From Streptomyces griseochromogenes (lineage in GTDB: Bacteria; Actinomycetota; Actinomycetes; Streptomycetales; Streptomycetaceae), in contig NZ_CP016279.1 in NCBI RefSeq assembly GCF_001542625.1, forward strand, positions 1,922,001 through 1,986,000: 64,000 nucleotides of DNA, in the 5' to 3' direction. The number at the start of each line of letters is the position of its first letter. Positions within the stretch are counted from its first letter, which is position 1. The notes below the pieces were generated by a model. It worked only from the letters and a program-made list of their open reading frames with translations. It was not told the origin of the DNA and did no database searches. Shown here piece by piece: positions 63,876 to 64,000 of the stretch. A program made the translations under genes and the position numbers.

Positions 63876-64000
63876 GCGGGAACCCTCCCGCACCCCCTCG
63901 GATCATGGCAGGGATCTGTGGACTACTCACCGGTTGTGGAGAGCGGCGTCACCCGGTGCTCCGCCGGTCCCGTACACTTCTTCTGGCGATCCGGGTCACC

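Overview
This 64 kb window is high-GC actinobacterial DNA that reads as a core chromosomal segment of a Streptomyces species. The genus call rests on the gene set and order: hupS (HU with a long lysine-rich tail), a run of four tandem type I signal peptidases (sipW-X-Y-Z), the developmental sigma factor whiG, the regulator nsdA, the glucose permease glcP, amtB-glnK-glnD, and GTG starts with many 1-4 bp stop/start overlaps. No rRNA, complete tRNA, CRISPR array, insertion sequence, prophage or biosynthetic gene cluster was seen.

Layout. 1-8.7 kb: end of leuD, a small leaderless ORF, hupS, cofC (F420 pathway), plsC-gpsA (phospholipid precursors), ddlA (peptidoglycan), a DUF3515 lipoprotein, a single-domain Lrp-like protein and thiL-thiD (thiamine). 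8.7-19 kb: rpmB, a FakA/YloV-like DAK protein, an oppositely oriented pair encoding a divergent Hsp90 and a giant TPR-like protein, then recG. The order rpmB-yloV-recG is an old bacterial arrangement, so the Hsp90/TPR pair looks like an insertion into it. 18.6-24 kb: rsmD, coaD, a coiled-coil protein, yceD, rpmF, rnc, mutM. 24-27 kb: an HxlR regulator divergent from a flavodoxin-like reductase, a membrane-anchored CAP protein, acyP and a small coiled-coil protein. 27-38 kb: smc (frame-broken in this sequence), glcP, an LLM flavin oxidoreductase, an NCS1 permease, ftsY. 38-47 kb: a prim-pol-like protein, nsdA, the nitrogen cassette amtB-glnK-glnD with a GlnR-type site upstream, and ffh. 46.7-64 kb: an FtsH paralogue, a methyltransferase, a SprT-like zinc protein, the translation/RNA-modification run rpsP-khpA-rimM-trmD-rplS, the sip cluster, a Nudix enzyme, DUF2469, yraN-yifB-dprA, whiG, a TetR regulator and an M23 peptidase. 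The window stops in the region where rpsB would be expected.

How the genes work together. Several genes belong to protein export: the SRP GTPase Ffh, its receptor FtsY, the four signal peptidases and FtsH. A second theme is translation: S16, L19, L28, L32, RimM, TrmD, RsmD, RNase III. A third is chromosome structure and repair: HupS, SMC, RecG, MutM, DprA, YifB. Development and nitrogen control are represented by WhiG, NsdA, AmtB, GlnK and GlnD.

The points most worth a second look are the one-base frame break in smc at a C run, a 111-bp tandem repeat that lengthens the SMC hinge, the Hsp90-TPR pair, the sipX reading frame that runs about 340 bp into sipY, a perfect 46-bp tandem duplication beside rpmB, and a possible SigR-type leaderless promoter in front of the SprT-like gene.
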